A stretch of 64,000 nt of DNA, taken from contig NZ_VWPL01000010.1 in the NCBI RefSeq assembly GCF_008630065.1, forward strand, positions 1 to 64,000, given 5' to 3'. The position numbers and the translations under genes were made by a program. The DNA comes from Blastochloris sulfoviridis (GTDB lineage Bacteria > Pseudomonadota > Alphaproteobacteria > Rhizobiales > Xanthobacteraceae). This document shows, piece by piece, positions 38,514 through 47,109 of the stretch. Below the pieces are notes generated by a model that was not told where the DNA came from, searched no databases, and saw nothing but the letters and a program-made list of their open reading frames with translations. Every line of letters begins with the position of its first letter. The stretch's first letter is position 1.

Positions 38514-38782
38514 TACGGTTTCCGGTTGATCCCTTCGGGATCCCGGAAACGGGCTCGCCGAAAACCTCTTGTTCGGAAAGAGGATTTTCGGCGACCGGAA
38601 TACGAAACTCCGGCCTGTTCGGCCGGATTTCGTATGATACCGGCCTGCGTCGACGGGAACCTGCGGTCTGGGCAGTCTAGAGCATTCTCCGCAAAAGTGG
38701 ATACCGGTTTTGCGAAAGAGAATGCGACAATTCAAAGAGTTAGAGCGCCCGATCTGATGCAGTCAGATCGGGTCGCGCTCTA
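38513..38782. repeat. Palindromic repeats, family B (38513-38650) then family A (38680-38782)
   Basis: Family B: 'acggtttccggttgatccc' / 'gggatcccggaaacg', then 'gccgaaaacctcttgttcg' / 'aagaggattttcggcga', then 'tacgaaactccggcctg' / 'gccggatttcgta'. Family A follows with 'gagcattctccgcaaaagt' and 'gcgaaagagaatgcgacaa', and ends in a GAGCGCCCGATCTGA / TCAGATCGGGTCGCGCTC stem. The dac gene ends in the first stem. Confidence 0.8.
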
Positions 38783-38789
38783 GCCGGAA

Positions 38790-38925
38790 CAGTCCCGGTC
38801 ATCGCCGGGCTCGTCCCGGCGATCCCGACACCCTGGTCACCCGTCCGTCGCCCTCTTGTCCGACACCGCCGCGATCCCATCGAGATCGCCGGCACAAGCC
38901 CGGCGATGACCACGGCGCGAGCGCA
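38790..38925. repeat. Inverted repeat resembling family D between the dac and dnaJ-like genes
   Basis: 'cggtcatcgccgggctcgt' faces 'acaagcccggcgatgacc' across about 100 bp, forming a long stem; 'cgccggacgccggacgccg' (about 38930-38960) is a short tandem 'gccggac' repeat. No gene is seen from 38783 to 39075. Confidence 0.65.
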
Positions 38926-39075
38926 CACGCGCCGGACGCCGGACGCCGGACGCCGGACGCAATTCAATCGCGCCAACGCCGCGTGATGTTAAACCAAAGA
39001 TAAAGGATTACCGACAATATTAGATGAACGAGGCGCATACATGCCTCGGTTCAGGGTTCCTTCGCGCGTGGAGTA

Positions 39076-39780
39076 TCAGCGATGGTGCCGCAGAAGTACG
39101 TCCTTGGCTTCATTGACGCGGGACGCCAGCCAATCGGTTCCGCCCTGGTCGGGGTGCAGCCGCTTCATGAGCGTCCGGTGCGCCCGTCGAATGTCCTCGG
39201 CGGCGGCTCCTGGCTCAAGGCCAAGGATCTCATAGGCCTCCTGCTGGGTCATCGCGCCGTCGCGCCCTCCCTCACCGCGCCCCGCTGCCGCGTCCGCCTC
39301 GCCGTGTTCACGCCAGCCGGGCGCCCGGCGGTCAAGATACGCTTCCAGTAGCGCGCGGCTGTCGCCATCGGCGTCGGCGTAGAGATCGCCCAGCTCCGCC
39401 AGGGTCAGGTCGTCCAGGGTCCGCCCCTGGTGCGCCCCGGCGGTCACGGTTCCGCGCATCTCGCCGCTGTCATGGTCGAGCTCCATGTCGAGCAGAGCGG
39501 TGCGGGCGCGCGAGCTTTGCCCGGTCGAGCGCTGGGTCCGCTGGCTCCAGCCCGCCGGCCGGTTCGGCAACCAGCCGAGCAGCGACAGCCCCAGGAACAG
39601 CAGCGGTACCGCAACGACGAACCGTCCGGTGACCGCGAGCAGCACCCCCGCGGCCAGCGCCACGCCGCCGCCGATCTGCGACAGCCGGGCGACCAGCGTC
39701 CGGGCATCGAGCTTGGCCAGCCGGTCGAGCCCCCACAACGCCAGCAGCAGCGCAACGATGCCGATCGCCAGCGTCATCAT
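39076..39780 (-). CDS. Membrane-anchored J-domain protein with C-terminal DnaJ module
   Basis: A 234-residue protein with two N-terminal membrane helices (TLAIGIVALLLALWGLDRLA and VALAAGVLLAVTGRFVVAVP) and a C-terminal J domain (YEILGLEPGAAAEDIRRAHR, then TLMKRLHPDQGGTDWLASRV) with the Hsp70-contacting HPD. The inverted order (J domain last) resembles mitochondrial Tim14/Pam18. It should recruit DnaK to the inner membrane. Its ATG overlaps the stop of the VWA gene upstream. A Tim44-like protein is at 47110, another counterpart of the mitochondrial import motor. Confidence 0.88.
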   Translation of the reverse strand: MMTLAIGIVALLLALWGLDRLAKLDARTLVARLSQIGGGVALAAGVLLAVTGRFVVAVPLLFLGLSLLGWLPNRPAGWSQRTQRSTGQSSRARTALLDMELDHDSGEMRGTVTAGAHQGRTLDDLTLAELGDLYADADGDSRALLEAYLDRRAPGWREHGEADAAAGRGEGGRDGAMTQQEAYEILGLEPGAAAEDIRRAHRTLMKRLHPDQGGTDWLASRVNEAKDVLLRHHR

Positions 39781-40514
39781 GGCGCCCGCATCTGCTCCAG
39801 CAGCAGGCGCGCCCCCCGCCCCTCGCGGTCGGCCAGCGCGGTGAGCGCCCGGCGTCCGCCCGAGGCAAAGGCCGCCACCGCCTGCAGCAGCGCCCGCAGC
39901 TCCGCCGCCGAGCCGGGTCCGAACCGGCAATAGGCGCCGCGCGTCAGCCGTGCCACCTCGCGGAACGCCTGCTCGGCGACCGGGTCCGCCCCCTCCTGGA
40001 ACAGGAAGGCCGGCACGCCGCGCAGCGCCAGCGGACCGGCGGCGGCGCAGAGATCGTCGAGCGATTCCTCCATGGCATCGCCGACGAACGCCAGCGCATG
40101 CACCCGTCCGCGCAGGGCCTCCTGGCCGGCATGGCGCAGCACGCGGGCGATCTGGGTGTGGCCGCCGCGGCAGTCGATCGACGTCATCAGCCGCTCCAGG
40201 CTGGCGGCCTCCGACACCCACCGCGAGGCCCGGCACTCGCCGAGACCGCGGTAATAGACGAGCTGCACTTCGAGGCCGGCCAGCGTTCCCGCCTCGCGGA
40301 ACATGTCGGCCTGCAGCCGCATCGCCATGTCCCAGGTCGGCTGCCGGCTCATGGTCGCATCGAGCGCGAAGACCAGGCGTCCGCGCTCGCCGGCCGCCAC
40401 CGCCGGGGCGCGGCTTCGCACCTCGGCGAGAAACGCCGCGACATCGCTGCCGCGCTCCAGGGCTTTGCTTTCGCCGGAAACGGCGACGGGCGCTTTGGTC
40501 TCTCGGCTTGCCAT
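39777..40514 (-). CDS. Von Willebrand factor A-like protein
   Basis: A 245-residue cytoplasmic-looking protein. A VWA-type core is seen: RGRLVFALDATMSRQPTWDM with a MIDAS-like DATMS, then EVQLVYYRGLGECRASRWVS and VHALAFVGDAMEESLDDLCA. No signal peptide. The ATG at 40514 is chosen; a GTG at 40544 is also open. It is translationally coupled to the J-domain gene (ATGA), so the two probably act together. Function unknown; such pairs are found beside mipZ in related genomes only as far as I can guess from context. Confidence 0.78.
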   Translation of the reverse strand: MASRETKAPVAVSGESKALERGSDVAAFLAEVRSRAPAVAAGERGRLVFALDATMSRQPTWDMAMRLQADMFREAGTLAGLEVQLVYYRGLGECRASRWVSEAASLERLMTSIDCRGGHTQIARVLRHAGQEALRGRVHALAFVGDAMEESLDDLCAAAGPLALRGVPAFLFQEGADPVAEQAFREVARLTRGAYCRFGPGSAAELRALLQAVAAFASGGRRALTALADREGRGARLLLEQMRAP

Positions 40515-40587
40515 CAATGGACTCGAACTCAACGGCCTGCCCACTAGGTGGGGCTGGTGTGGCCATCAGGCAACCGCGCCGGCGGCG

Positions 40588-41511
40588 CTATTCGCCGGCC
40601 ATCAGGCCGGGATCGGCGCCCGACCAGCTCTCGCGCGGCTCGGCGCGGCCACGGCCGCGCACGTCGAGCGGCAGGTTGAGGACGTCGAGCAGCGAGCGCA
40701 CCTCGGTGCGCGCCGTGAAGTGCGACAGGTTGGGCTCGATGCCGAACAGCGAGCGGTCGAGCGTGTCGAGCACGGTCAGGCCGCGCGCGAACAGCTCGCG
40801 GTAGATCACCCGGTCGGACAGGCCGTTGGCCGGGCGGAAGTCGAGCGTCGAGGCCAAGAGCGACAGGCAGCGCTCCAGATTGCGGCCGTTGCGGGTCTCG
40901 AACTGGCCGACGCGGTTGCGCACCACGATCCAGTCGGTGGTGCCGCCATCGGCCAGCCGGCGCTGCCGGCGCGCCTCGCACACCAGCTCGGCATACTGGC
41001 TCACCGCGAAGATCTCGCCGCTCTCGGAATCGACCCGCGCCAGCACGTCGAAATCGATGAAGCTGTCATTGAGCGGGGTAATCAGCGTATCGGCCATGGC
41101 ATGCGCCAAGCGCATGAGATAGCTGTCCGACCCCGGCGTATCGATCACCACGATGTCGTGGGTATGCTCCAGCGTGGTGATGGCCGCGGCAAACGACGCG
41201 AACTCGTCGGTCTCGTTGCGGTCGATCTCGTTGTGGGTCGCGCGGTCGACCGTGAAGTGATGCGACAGTTCGAGCTCGATCCCCATCCGGACGGCCAGCG
41301 CCCGGCGGTTTTCGACATAGCGCGTGAAGGACTTCTGCCGGCAGTCGAGATCGATGGTGGCGACGAGGTAGCCGGCCTTCATCAGCGCCACCGCCAGATG
41401 CATGGCGATGGTCGACTTGCCGGAGCCGCCCTTCTCGTTGCCGAGCACGACCACGTGCGCCCCGCGCCGACGCGCGGGCTCATTGGTGACCGGCACCGAT
41501 TCTCGACGCAT
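40588..41511 (-). CDS. mipZ: Division plane positioning ATPase MipZ
   Basis: A 307-residue ParA/MinD-type ATPase that forms a polar gradient and keeps FtsZ away from the poles, thereby placing the Z ring at midcell. Deviant Walker A GNEKGGSGKSTIAMHLA, the switch region VATIDLDCRQKSFTRYVENR and VIDTPGSDSYLMRLAHAMAD are the MipZ hallmarks. ATG 41511 or the in-frame ATG 41541 may be used. It is conserved in alphaproteobacteria with polar ParB. It lies 73 bp upstream of the VWA gene in the same direction. Confidence 0.95.
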   Translation of the reverse strand: MRRESVPVTNEPARRRGAHVVVLGNEKGGSGKSTIAMHLAVALMKAGYLVATIDLDCRQKSFTRYVENRRALAVRMGIELELSHHFTVDRATHNEIDRNETDEFASFAAAITTLEHTHDIVVIDTPGSDSYLMRLAHAMADTLITPLNDSFIDFDVLARVDSESGEIFAVSQYAELVCEARRQRRLADGGTTDWIVVRNRVGQFETRNGRNLERCLSLLASTLDFRPANGLSDRVIYRELFARGLTVLDTLDRSLFGIEPNLSHFTARTEVRSLLDVLNLPLDVRGRGRAEPRESWSGADPGLMAGE

Positions 41512-41611
41512 CGAGCACAACCCGAATCCGACGCAATGCATGGAATTGTCGGTGCTATGTACCTCTCCGGTCAAGCGCTTGGCAGCATTTTCACCCGGCA
41601 ATAGGTTTGCC

Positions 41612-41709
41612 AAGGACGAGCGGCCAAGATTAAACGGCAAGATTGAACGGCAAGATTGAACGGCCAGGATTGGACGGCCCCGGGATAAACGGCCAAGGAT
41701 GAGCGGCAA
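41612..41709. repeat. Degenerate short tandem repeat between mipZ and panC
   Basis: Six to seven units of 13-15 bp with the core AACGGCAAGATTG (best at 41634-41659), drifting to 'aacggccaaggatg' at the right end. It lies in the divergent promoter space of mipZ and panC. Such short iterons can bind proteins, but slippage is enough to explain them. Confidence 0.7.
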
Positions 41710-41779
41710 TCACGCCGGCGCCACCCGGCCGCGCTGATCGGGCCGGCGAGTTCCCGGCGAGTTTTTGGGGGAGACGAGA

Positions 41780-42640
41780 ATGGCCAAGGAAACGCGGGTC
41801 GTCCGCTCGGTCCGCAGCCTGCGCCGCGCCATCGAGCCGTGGGCGGCGGCCGGCGAGCGCATCGCGCTGGTGCCGACCATGGGTGCGCTGCACACCGGCC
41901 ATCTGGCGCTGGTGAAGCTGGCCCGGCGCAAGGCCGACCGCGTCGTGGTGTCGATCTTCGTCAACCCCACCCAGTTCGCCCCCACCGAGGATTTCTCCAA
42001 ATATCCCCGCACCTTCCGGCAGGATTTCCGCAAGCTCGAAGCGGCCGGCGTCGATCTCGTCTATGCGCCGACAGCGGAGGAAATGTATCCGGACGGCTTC
42101 GCCACCCGCATCGTGCCGGAGGGCGCGGCGCTGGCCGGGCTTGAGGACGCGTTCCGCCCGCACTTCTTCGGCGGCGTCGCCACCGTCGTCGGCAAGCTGT
42201 TGTTGCAGGTGCGGCCGGACATCGCGGTGTTCGGCGAGAAGGACTACCAGCAGCTCAAGGTGGTCAGCCGCCTCGCCCGCGACCTCGACCTGCCGACCCG
42301 AATCATCGGCGCGCCGACCACGCGCGAGGCGGACGGGCTCGCCCTGTCGTCGCGCAACGTCTATTTGTCGGCGGACGAGCGCGCCCGCGCCGTGGCGCTG
42401 CCGCACGCGCTGGTCAAGGCGGCCGAATCGATCGCCGCCGGCCAGCCTGTGAGCCGCGCGCTGGCCCAGGGCCGCGCCACGCTGTCGCGCGCCGGCTTCG
42501 AGACCGACTATTTCGAGGCGCGCGACGCCGAGACCCTGGCGCCGCTCAAGCGCGGCCAGCGCAGCCGGGTACGCCTGCTCGCCGCCGCCCGCATCGGCGC
42601 CACGCGGCTGATCGACAATCTGGCGGTGCCGGAGGGGTGA
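41780..42640 (+). CDS. panC: Pantothenate synthetase (pantoate--beta-alanine ligase)
   Basis: Condenses pantoate and beta-alanine with ATP to pantothenate for CoA synthesis. At 286 residues it has the family length. It shows the nucleotide-binding PTMGALHTGHLALVKLARRK (HxGH-type motif HTGH), VSIFVNPTQFAPTEDFSKYP, GEKDYQQLKVVSRLARDLD and the KMSKS-like SSRNVYLSADERA. ATG 41780 has GGGGGAGACGAG before it, better than ATG 41765. No panB is next to it. Confidence 0.96.
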   Translation: MAKETRVVRSVRSLRRAIEPWAAAGERIALVPTMGALHTGHLALVKLARRKADRVVVSIFVNPTQFAPTEDFSKYPRTFRQDFRKLEAAGVDLVYAPTAEEMYPDGFATRIVPEGAALAGLEDAFRPHFFGGVATVVGKLLLQVRPDIAVFGEKDYQQLKVVSRLARDLDLPTRIIGAPTTREADGLALSSRNVYLSADERARAVALPHALVKAAESIAAGQPVSRALAQGRATLSRAGFETDYFEARDAETLAPLKRGQRSRVRLLAAARIGATRLIDNLAVPEG

Positions 42641-42650
42641 TCGATTTATA

Positions 42651-42775
42651 CGGTTTCCGGCCCACAGGGCCGGAGAACCGTATTCCGATCGCCGAAAAAT
42701 CCTTCCCAGATCAAGGATTTTTCGGCGAGAGCGTTTCCGGTATCCCGAAGGGATCAACCGGAAACCGCATTACAG
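42651..42775. repeat. Dispersed palindromic repeat, family B
   Basis: 'tacggtttccggcccacag' / 'gccggagaaccgta', then 'gccgaaaaatccttcccag' / 'aaggatttttcggcga', then 'gcgtttccggtatcccgaa' / 'gatcaaccggaaaccgc'. It lies between the convergent ends of panC and the DUF1489 gene, and just touches the stop of the latter. Confidence 0.8.
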
Positions 42776-43225
42776 TAACCCGAGGCCGGCCAGTTCCTGG
42801 CGCAGCGCCTCGGGCATGTCGGCGACGCCCTCGCCGGCCCGATCGAGATCGGACGGCGCGTCGGCGGCCGAGAGGTAGCGCCAGCCCTGGAACGCCCGCA
42901 TCGGCCGCAGCACCGTGCGCACCAATTTGGGCTCCAGCACCAGCTCGCAACGACTGACGCCCTCGGCATCGACCACCGGGCGCAGATCGATCAGCCGCTG
43001 GCGGCACTGGACCACGCCCTTGATCACCCAATAGAGCGAGCCGCCGGCCAGAAGCTCGGCGCGCCGCTTCGGCGTCATGCGGGTGGTGTGGACCTGCTCA
43101 TGCGGCCGGCCCTGGCGGGTGCACTCGCGGATCCGCGCCGCGATCCATTCTTCGAGGTCGGCGACGGCATCGCAGCCGACGCACAGCTTGACGAGATGGA
43201 GCGGATTGGTCGGCGAGTCCGGCAT
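42770..43225 (-). CDS. DUF1489 family protein
   Basis: A 151-residue protein of a family limited largely to alphaproteobacteria. The typical start LHLVKLCVGCDAVADLEEWI is followed by HTTRMTPKRRAELLAGGSLY, WVIKGVVQCRQRLIDLRPVV and PMRAFQGWRYLSAADAPSDL. No signal peptide or membrane helix. It has no known function. Single gene, with repeats on both sides. Confidence 0.9.
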   Translation of the reverse strand: MPDSPTNPLHLVKLCVGCDAVADLEEWIAARIRECTRQGRPHEQVHTTRMTPKRRAELLAGGSLYWVIKGVVQCRQRLIDLRPVVDAEGVSRCELVLEPKLVRTVLRPMRAFQGWRYLSAADAPSDLDRAGEGVADMPEALRQELAGLGLL

Positions 43226-43277
43226 CGCCGCGTCCTACCATGCGGGGACAACGGCCGTCATCCGCGGGTCGCTTTGC

Positions 43278-43499
43278 CGCCTCGTCGTCCCGGGCAAGCA
43301 GCGAAGCTGCGCGACCCGGGACCGTCATCCGGAAAGGGTGCCTTTTCCTGCAAACGATCCCGGCTCTCGCTGACGCTCGGCCGGGATGACGCCATGGTAT
43401 TAAGGTAGGTCGGAATAGCGAAGCGTATTCCGCCATCTTCGCCGTGCGTCCTCGACCAATTCGGCGCAATACGCTGGCGCTATTGCGCCCGACGGCGCC
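43278..43499. repeat. Palindromic repeats, family D (43278-43391) and family E (43411-43499)
   Basis: Family D: 'cgtcgtcccgggcaagcag' / 'cgcgacccgggaccgtc' and 'gatcccggctctcgctgac' / 'ctcggccgggatgac'. Family E: 'gcgaagcgtattccgccat' with 'ggcgcaatacgctggcgct' and 'attgcgcccgacggcgcct'. This fills the space before the end of the acyl-CoA carboxylase gene. Confidence 0.75.
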
Positions 43500-45455
43500 T
43501 CACCCCTCGACCGGCGCGATCAGCATGATCTTCGCGCCGTCCGCCACCTGGGCGCCGACGCTGACCGCCACCTCCGCCACCGTGCCGTCGATCGGCGCGG
43601 TGAGCGCGTGCTCCATCTTCATCGCCTCGATCACCGCGATCGTCTGCCCCTTGCGGACCGGATCGCCCGGACCGGCGGCGAGCGCCAGAACCTTGCCGTG
43701 CATCGGCGCGGTGACGATGCCGCCCTCATCGAGGTGCTCGATGTCGATGGCCTCAATGTCCTTGGCCTTGACCATGGCCTGCCGGCCGTGGCGCACCGCG
43801 ATCACCGCGTCATCGGCCTCGATCACCGCCGCGTCCGCCGCGGCAATGCCCTCGACGCTGACCGCCAGATCCGGCGCCGAATAGCGCACCCGCGCCGTCA
43901 CCGTCTCGCCGTCGGCGGTCACCTGCAGCCCGACCTCGCGGGGGCCGGCGAGGTCGAAGGCGTCGAGCACGTCCCACGGCGAGGCCGCCTCGTCGGAGCG
44001 CGCGCGCGCCAGCGCCGAGAGCCGCGCCTGCTCGCGCCGCACCAGCCGCGCGGTCGCCGCCGCCACCGCGCCGGGATCGGGCCCGCGCTGCGGCAACAGC
44101 TCGTCGAGATGGCGGTCGATGAAGCCGGTGTCGAACTTGCCGGCGCGGAACGCCGGATGCCGGGCGAGCGCCGCCAGGAACGGCGCATTGGTGCGCGGCC
44201 CCGCCACCAGCGTCTCATCGAGCGCTTGCGCCAGCCGGTCGAGCGCCTCGTCGCGGGTGGCCGCGTGGGCGATGATCTTGGCGATCATCGGATCGTAGTG
44301 CGGCGAGACCTCGCCGCCCTCCTCCACCCCGGAATCGACGCGGATGCCCTCGCCCACAGGCAGCTTCAACGCCCACAGCCGCCCGGTCGAGGGCAGGAAG
44401 CCGCGCTCGGGATCCTCGGCATAGAGCCGCGCCTCCACGGCATGGCCGTCGATGGCGAGGTCGCCTTGCGCGAACGGCAGCTTTTCGCCCGCCGCGACGC
44501 GGAACTGCAGTTCGACCAGATCGAGCCCGGTGATCGATTCGGTCACCGGGTGCTCGACCTGCAGCCGGGTGTTCATCTCCATGAACCAGAAGGCGTCGGG
44601 CCTCAGGCCCTTCGAGCCGTCGGCGATGAACTCGACCGTACCGGCGCCGACATAGCCCACCGCCTTGGCCGCCTTGACCGCGGTGTCGCCCATCAGCGCC
44701 CGCATCTCGGGCGAAAGCCCCGGCGCCGGCGCCTCCTCGATCACCTTCTGGTGGCGGCGCTGCAGCGAGCAGTCGCGCTCGAACAGATGCACGGCGTTGC
44801 CGTGGGCGTCGGCAAACACCTGGATCTCGACGTGGCGCGGATCGGTGACGTAGCGCTCGATCAGCACCCGCGGGTCGCCGAACGCCGCCTCCGCCTCGCG
44901 CTTGGCCGACGCCAGCGCCTCGGCGAAGCCGGCGGGGTCCGTGACCTTCTTCATGCCCTTGCCGCCGCCGCCCGCGGTGGCCTTGATCAGCACCGGAAAG
45001 CCGATCTCGACCGCGGCATCGGCGAGCCGCGCCGGATCCTGGTCCGCGCCGTGATAGCCCGGCACCACCGGCACGCCGGCCTTGGCCATCAGCGCCTTGG
45101 CGCCGTCCTTGGCGCCCATCGCCCGGATCGCCGAGGCCGGCGGGCCGATGAACACCAGCCCGGCCGCGGCGCAGGCGTCGGCGAAATCGGCGCGCTCGGA
45201 CAGGAAGCCATAGCCGGGGTGGATCGCCTCGGCGCCGCTCTCGCGCGCCGCCGCGATCAGCCGCTCGGCGACCAGATAGCTGTCGCGCGCGGGCGCCGGC
45301 CCGATGCGGCAGGCCATGTCGGCGAGCTTCACGTGCGGCGCCGTGGCGTCGGCGTCGGAATGGACGGCGATGGTGCGAAGGCCGAGGCGGCGCGCGGTTC
45401 GGATGATGCGGACGGCGATCTCGCCGCGATTGGCAATCAGGACGGAGCTGAACAT
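43500..45455 (-). CDS. Acyl-CoA carboxylase biotin-containing alpha subunit (MccA/PccA type)
   Basis: A 651-residue fusion of biotin carboxylase and biotin carrier, as in methylcrotonyl-CoA or propionyl-CoA carboxylase alpha subunits used in Leu or odd-chain/Ile/Val breakdown. The carboxylase half shows [55 protein letters not shown] and [15 protein letters not shown]. The C-terminal biotinyl domain has the canonical EAMKMEH (K613). The MCC type is favoured by length (PCC alpha is somewhat longer) and by the domain between. No beta subunit gene is adjacent, so the substrate is open. ATG 45455 is preferred to the upstream ATG 45515. Confidence 0.92.
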   Translation of the reverse strand: MFSSVLIANRGEIAVRIIRTARRLGLRTIAVHSDADATAPHVKLADMACRIGPAPARDSYLVAERLIAAARESGAEAIHPGYGFLSERADFADACAAAGLVFIGPPASAIRAMGAKDGAKALMAKAGVPVVPGYHGADQDPARLADAAVEIGFPVLIKATAGGGGKGMKKVTDPAGFAEALASAKREAEAAFGDPRVLIERYVTDPRHVEIQVFADAHGNAVHLFERDCSLQRRHQKVIEEAPAPGLSPEMRALMGDTAVKAAKAVGYVGAGTVEFIADGSKGLRPDAFWFMEMNTRLQVEHPVTESITGLDLVELQFRVAAGEKLPFAQGDLAIDGHAVEARLYAEDPERGFLPSTGRLWALKLPVGEGIRVDSGVEEGGEVSPHYDPMIAKIIAHAATRDEALDRLAQALDETLVAGPRTNAPFLAALARHPAFRAGKFDTGFIDRHLDELLPQRGPDPGAVAAATARLVRREQARLSALARARSDEAASPWDVLDAFDLAGPREVGLQVTADGETVTARVRYSAPDLAVSVEGIAAADAAVIEADDAVIAVRHGRQAMVKAKDIEAIDIEHLDEGGIVTAPMHGKVLALAAGPGDPVRKGQTIAVIEAMKMEHALTAPIDGTVAEVAVSVGAQVADGAKIMLIAPVEG

Positions 45456-45578
45456 GGGGACCGAAGGTTGCGCGCAGGAAATAGGACTATGCGCAACCGG
45501 TTCCGCCCCCGTCAATCCTTGCTTGAAGCCAATCCTGCGTGGAGCCAGTCCCCGCCTGGGTTCGATCCCCGCGCGGCG

Positions 45579-46805
45579 TCAATCCTCGCTCGGCGTCTCG
45601 GCGGGCTCTTCGTCCGGCATCGGCGGTAAGGTCAGCGAGGTCGGCGGCGGCAGCCGCGGAACGGCGGGCTGCACCGGGGCCATCGCAGGGGCCGGCTGCT
45701 GCGGGCGCGGCACGGTCGCCGGCCGCGCCACCGGCTGCGGCGGCGGCTTCGGTGCCGTTGTCGGCGCCGCGGTCGGCGCTGTCGCGGGGGCCGTCACAGC
45801 CGGCGCGGTGGGCGCGGCCGTCGTCGCCCTCGGCGCCGGAGCAGCGGGCTTCGGCGCGGCGGCCGGCGGCGGCGCAGCACGCTCTGCCGGAGGCGCAGAA
45901 CGCGGCACGGCGGCGGGCGAAAGGTCGGTCGGCGGACCCAGGCTGTCCGTGCCGGACGGCCCCGGCCCGAGCGTCGTCGGGCCCGGCGGGGGCATCTCCA
46001 TCGTGCCGGAGGTCACCGGCCCCGGCGGGCCCGACAGCGCGGGATCGAGACGGGAGGGGTGCTGGCGGAACCCGAACGGACCGCCACGGCCGGGCGTCCA
46101 GATCGCCGACTGCTTCTCGACCAGCGTCTCGAAGGTCCGCGCCGCCATGTTGGCCTTGATCTTCTCGGCGTCCTTGAAGAGGTCGAGCGGAGCGCAGGAC
46201 TCGGGCCGGCACTGCTCCGTCTCGGTGAGCACATAGGCGACGAGCCCGAAATCGTCGCTTTCCAGCGCCCGGCGCAGCCGCACCGTACGCGAATCGTCCG
46301 GACCCAGCCCGCTGGCCGGCAGCGAGGCGAGCGTCAGAAGCTCCAGCCGGTCCCGGATCAGCGACACCGCTGCGGCGGCATTCTCGGGCTTGGCGAACAC
46401 CGTGCGCTCGCACGCGGCCCGCAGGTCGGGATTGGTCACGCCGTTCACGCAGGCCAGCAGCGGATTGCTCTCGACCGGCGAGATGATCGCCCGCGACAGC
46501 CGCTCGCCAAGCGCGAGGCGGGCCGATTGGACCTGCGTCTCTTCGAGATACTGGAACCCGCGCCAGGCGACGAAGCCGACGAGCACGATGAGGGCGAAGC
46601 GCCAGAGCCCGCCGCCGCCGCCAGTGTCGTAACCGTACGGCCGGAACAGCCGGCCGAGCAGCAGCACGGCGAGGAGCGCGGCCACAGCCACCACCCCCCA
46701 GGCCGGCACCGGCACCGGCTGCGTCCACGCACCGCTTGCAAGGATGTTCGCAACGGACGCGAGCCACGTCCGAACGGCATCGAGGGTCGCCACTGCCTGA
46801 TCCAT
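45579..46805 (-). CDS. Membrane-anchored proline-rich protein of unknown function
   Basis: A 408-residue protein. Two N-terminal membrane helices (PVPAWGVVAVAALLAVLLLG and LWRFALIVLVGFVAWRGFQY) are followed by a folded domain of about 170 residues with paired Cys (LLACVNGVTNPDLRAACERT, ETEQCRPESCAPLDLF). The C-terminal 160 residues are low-complexity Pro/Ala/Thr (PKPAAPAPRATTAAPTAPAV and similar). The Cys pairs suggest a periplasmic domain. It resembles no family that I know. It stands alone, divergent from the Tim44-like gene, with a 300-bp shared promoter space. Confidence 0.75.
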   Translation of the reverse strand: MDQAVATLDAVRTWLASVANILASGAWTQPVPVPAWGVVAVAALLAVLLLGRLFRPYGYDTGGGGGLWRFALIVLVGFVAWRGFQYLEETQVQSARLALGERLSRAIISPVESNPLLACVNGVTNPDLRAACERTVFAKPENAAAAVSLIRDRLELLTLASLPASGLGPDDSRTVRLRRALESDDFGLVAYVLTETEQCRPESCAPLDLFKDAEKIKANMAARTFETLVEKQSAIWTPGRGGPFGFRQHPSRLDPALSGPPGPVTSGTMEMPPPGPTTLGPGPSGTDSLGPPTDLSPAAVPRSAPPAERAAPPPAAAPKPAAPAPRATTAAPTAPAVTAPATAPTAAPTTAPKPPPQPVARPATVPRPQQPAPAMAPVQPAVPRLPPPTSLTLPPMPDEEPAETPSED

Positions 46806-47109
46806 AAGAATCTACTAACATGAAGGATGGCGGCGGGAGTGTGGCCGTTCTGCCACAATCGGCCTCAGATGTTTCGGCTGCGACAGAAGACGGCCGAGGA
46901 CAGCCGCGCCGGCCGAAACGCACGGCCGCGCGGCATCGCGCCGCGGAACCGGCGATCGCGGGCCGGCGGCCGGACCCCCCTGCCGGACAGGGTGTTTCGG
47001 CGAACGCCGTTCCGGTCCCGCACGTGACTTTCCGGACGCCGCACGACTGGCGAACCGCCGCCCTGCCCCCCATATGCCGACCAACCAACATCCGATGGAG
47101 GATTCGACG

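Noticed and set aside
41612-41709. Replication origin or plasmid-type iterons
   Set aside because: No DnaA boxes, no rep gene and no AT-rich unwinding region nearby; the units are degenerate.
45547-45570. tRNA-like T-loop (GGGTTCGATCCCC)
   Set aside because: The T stem pairs poorly beyond three bases, and no acceptor stem, anticodon arm or D arm can be placed around it.
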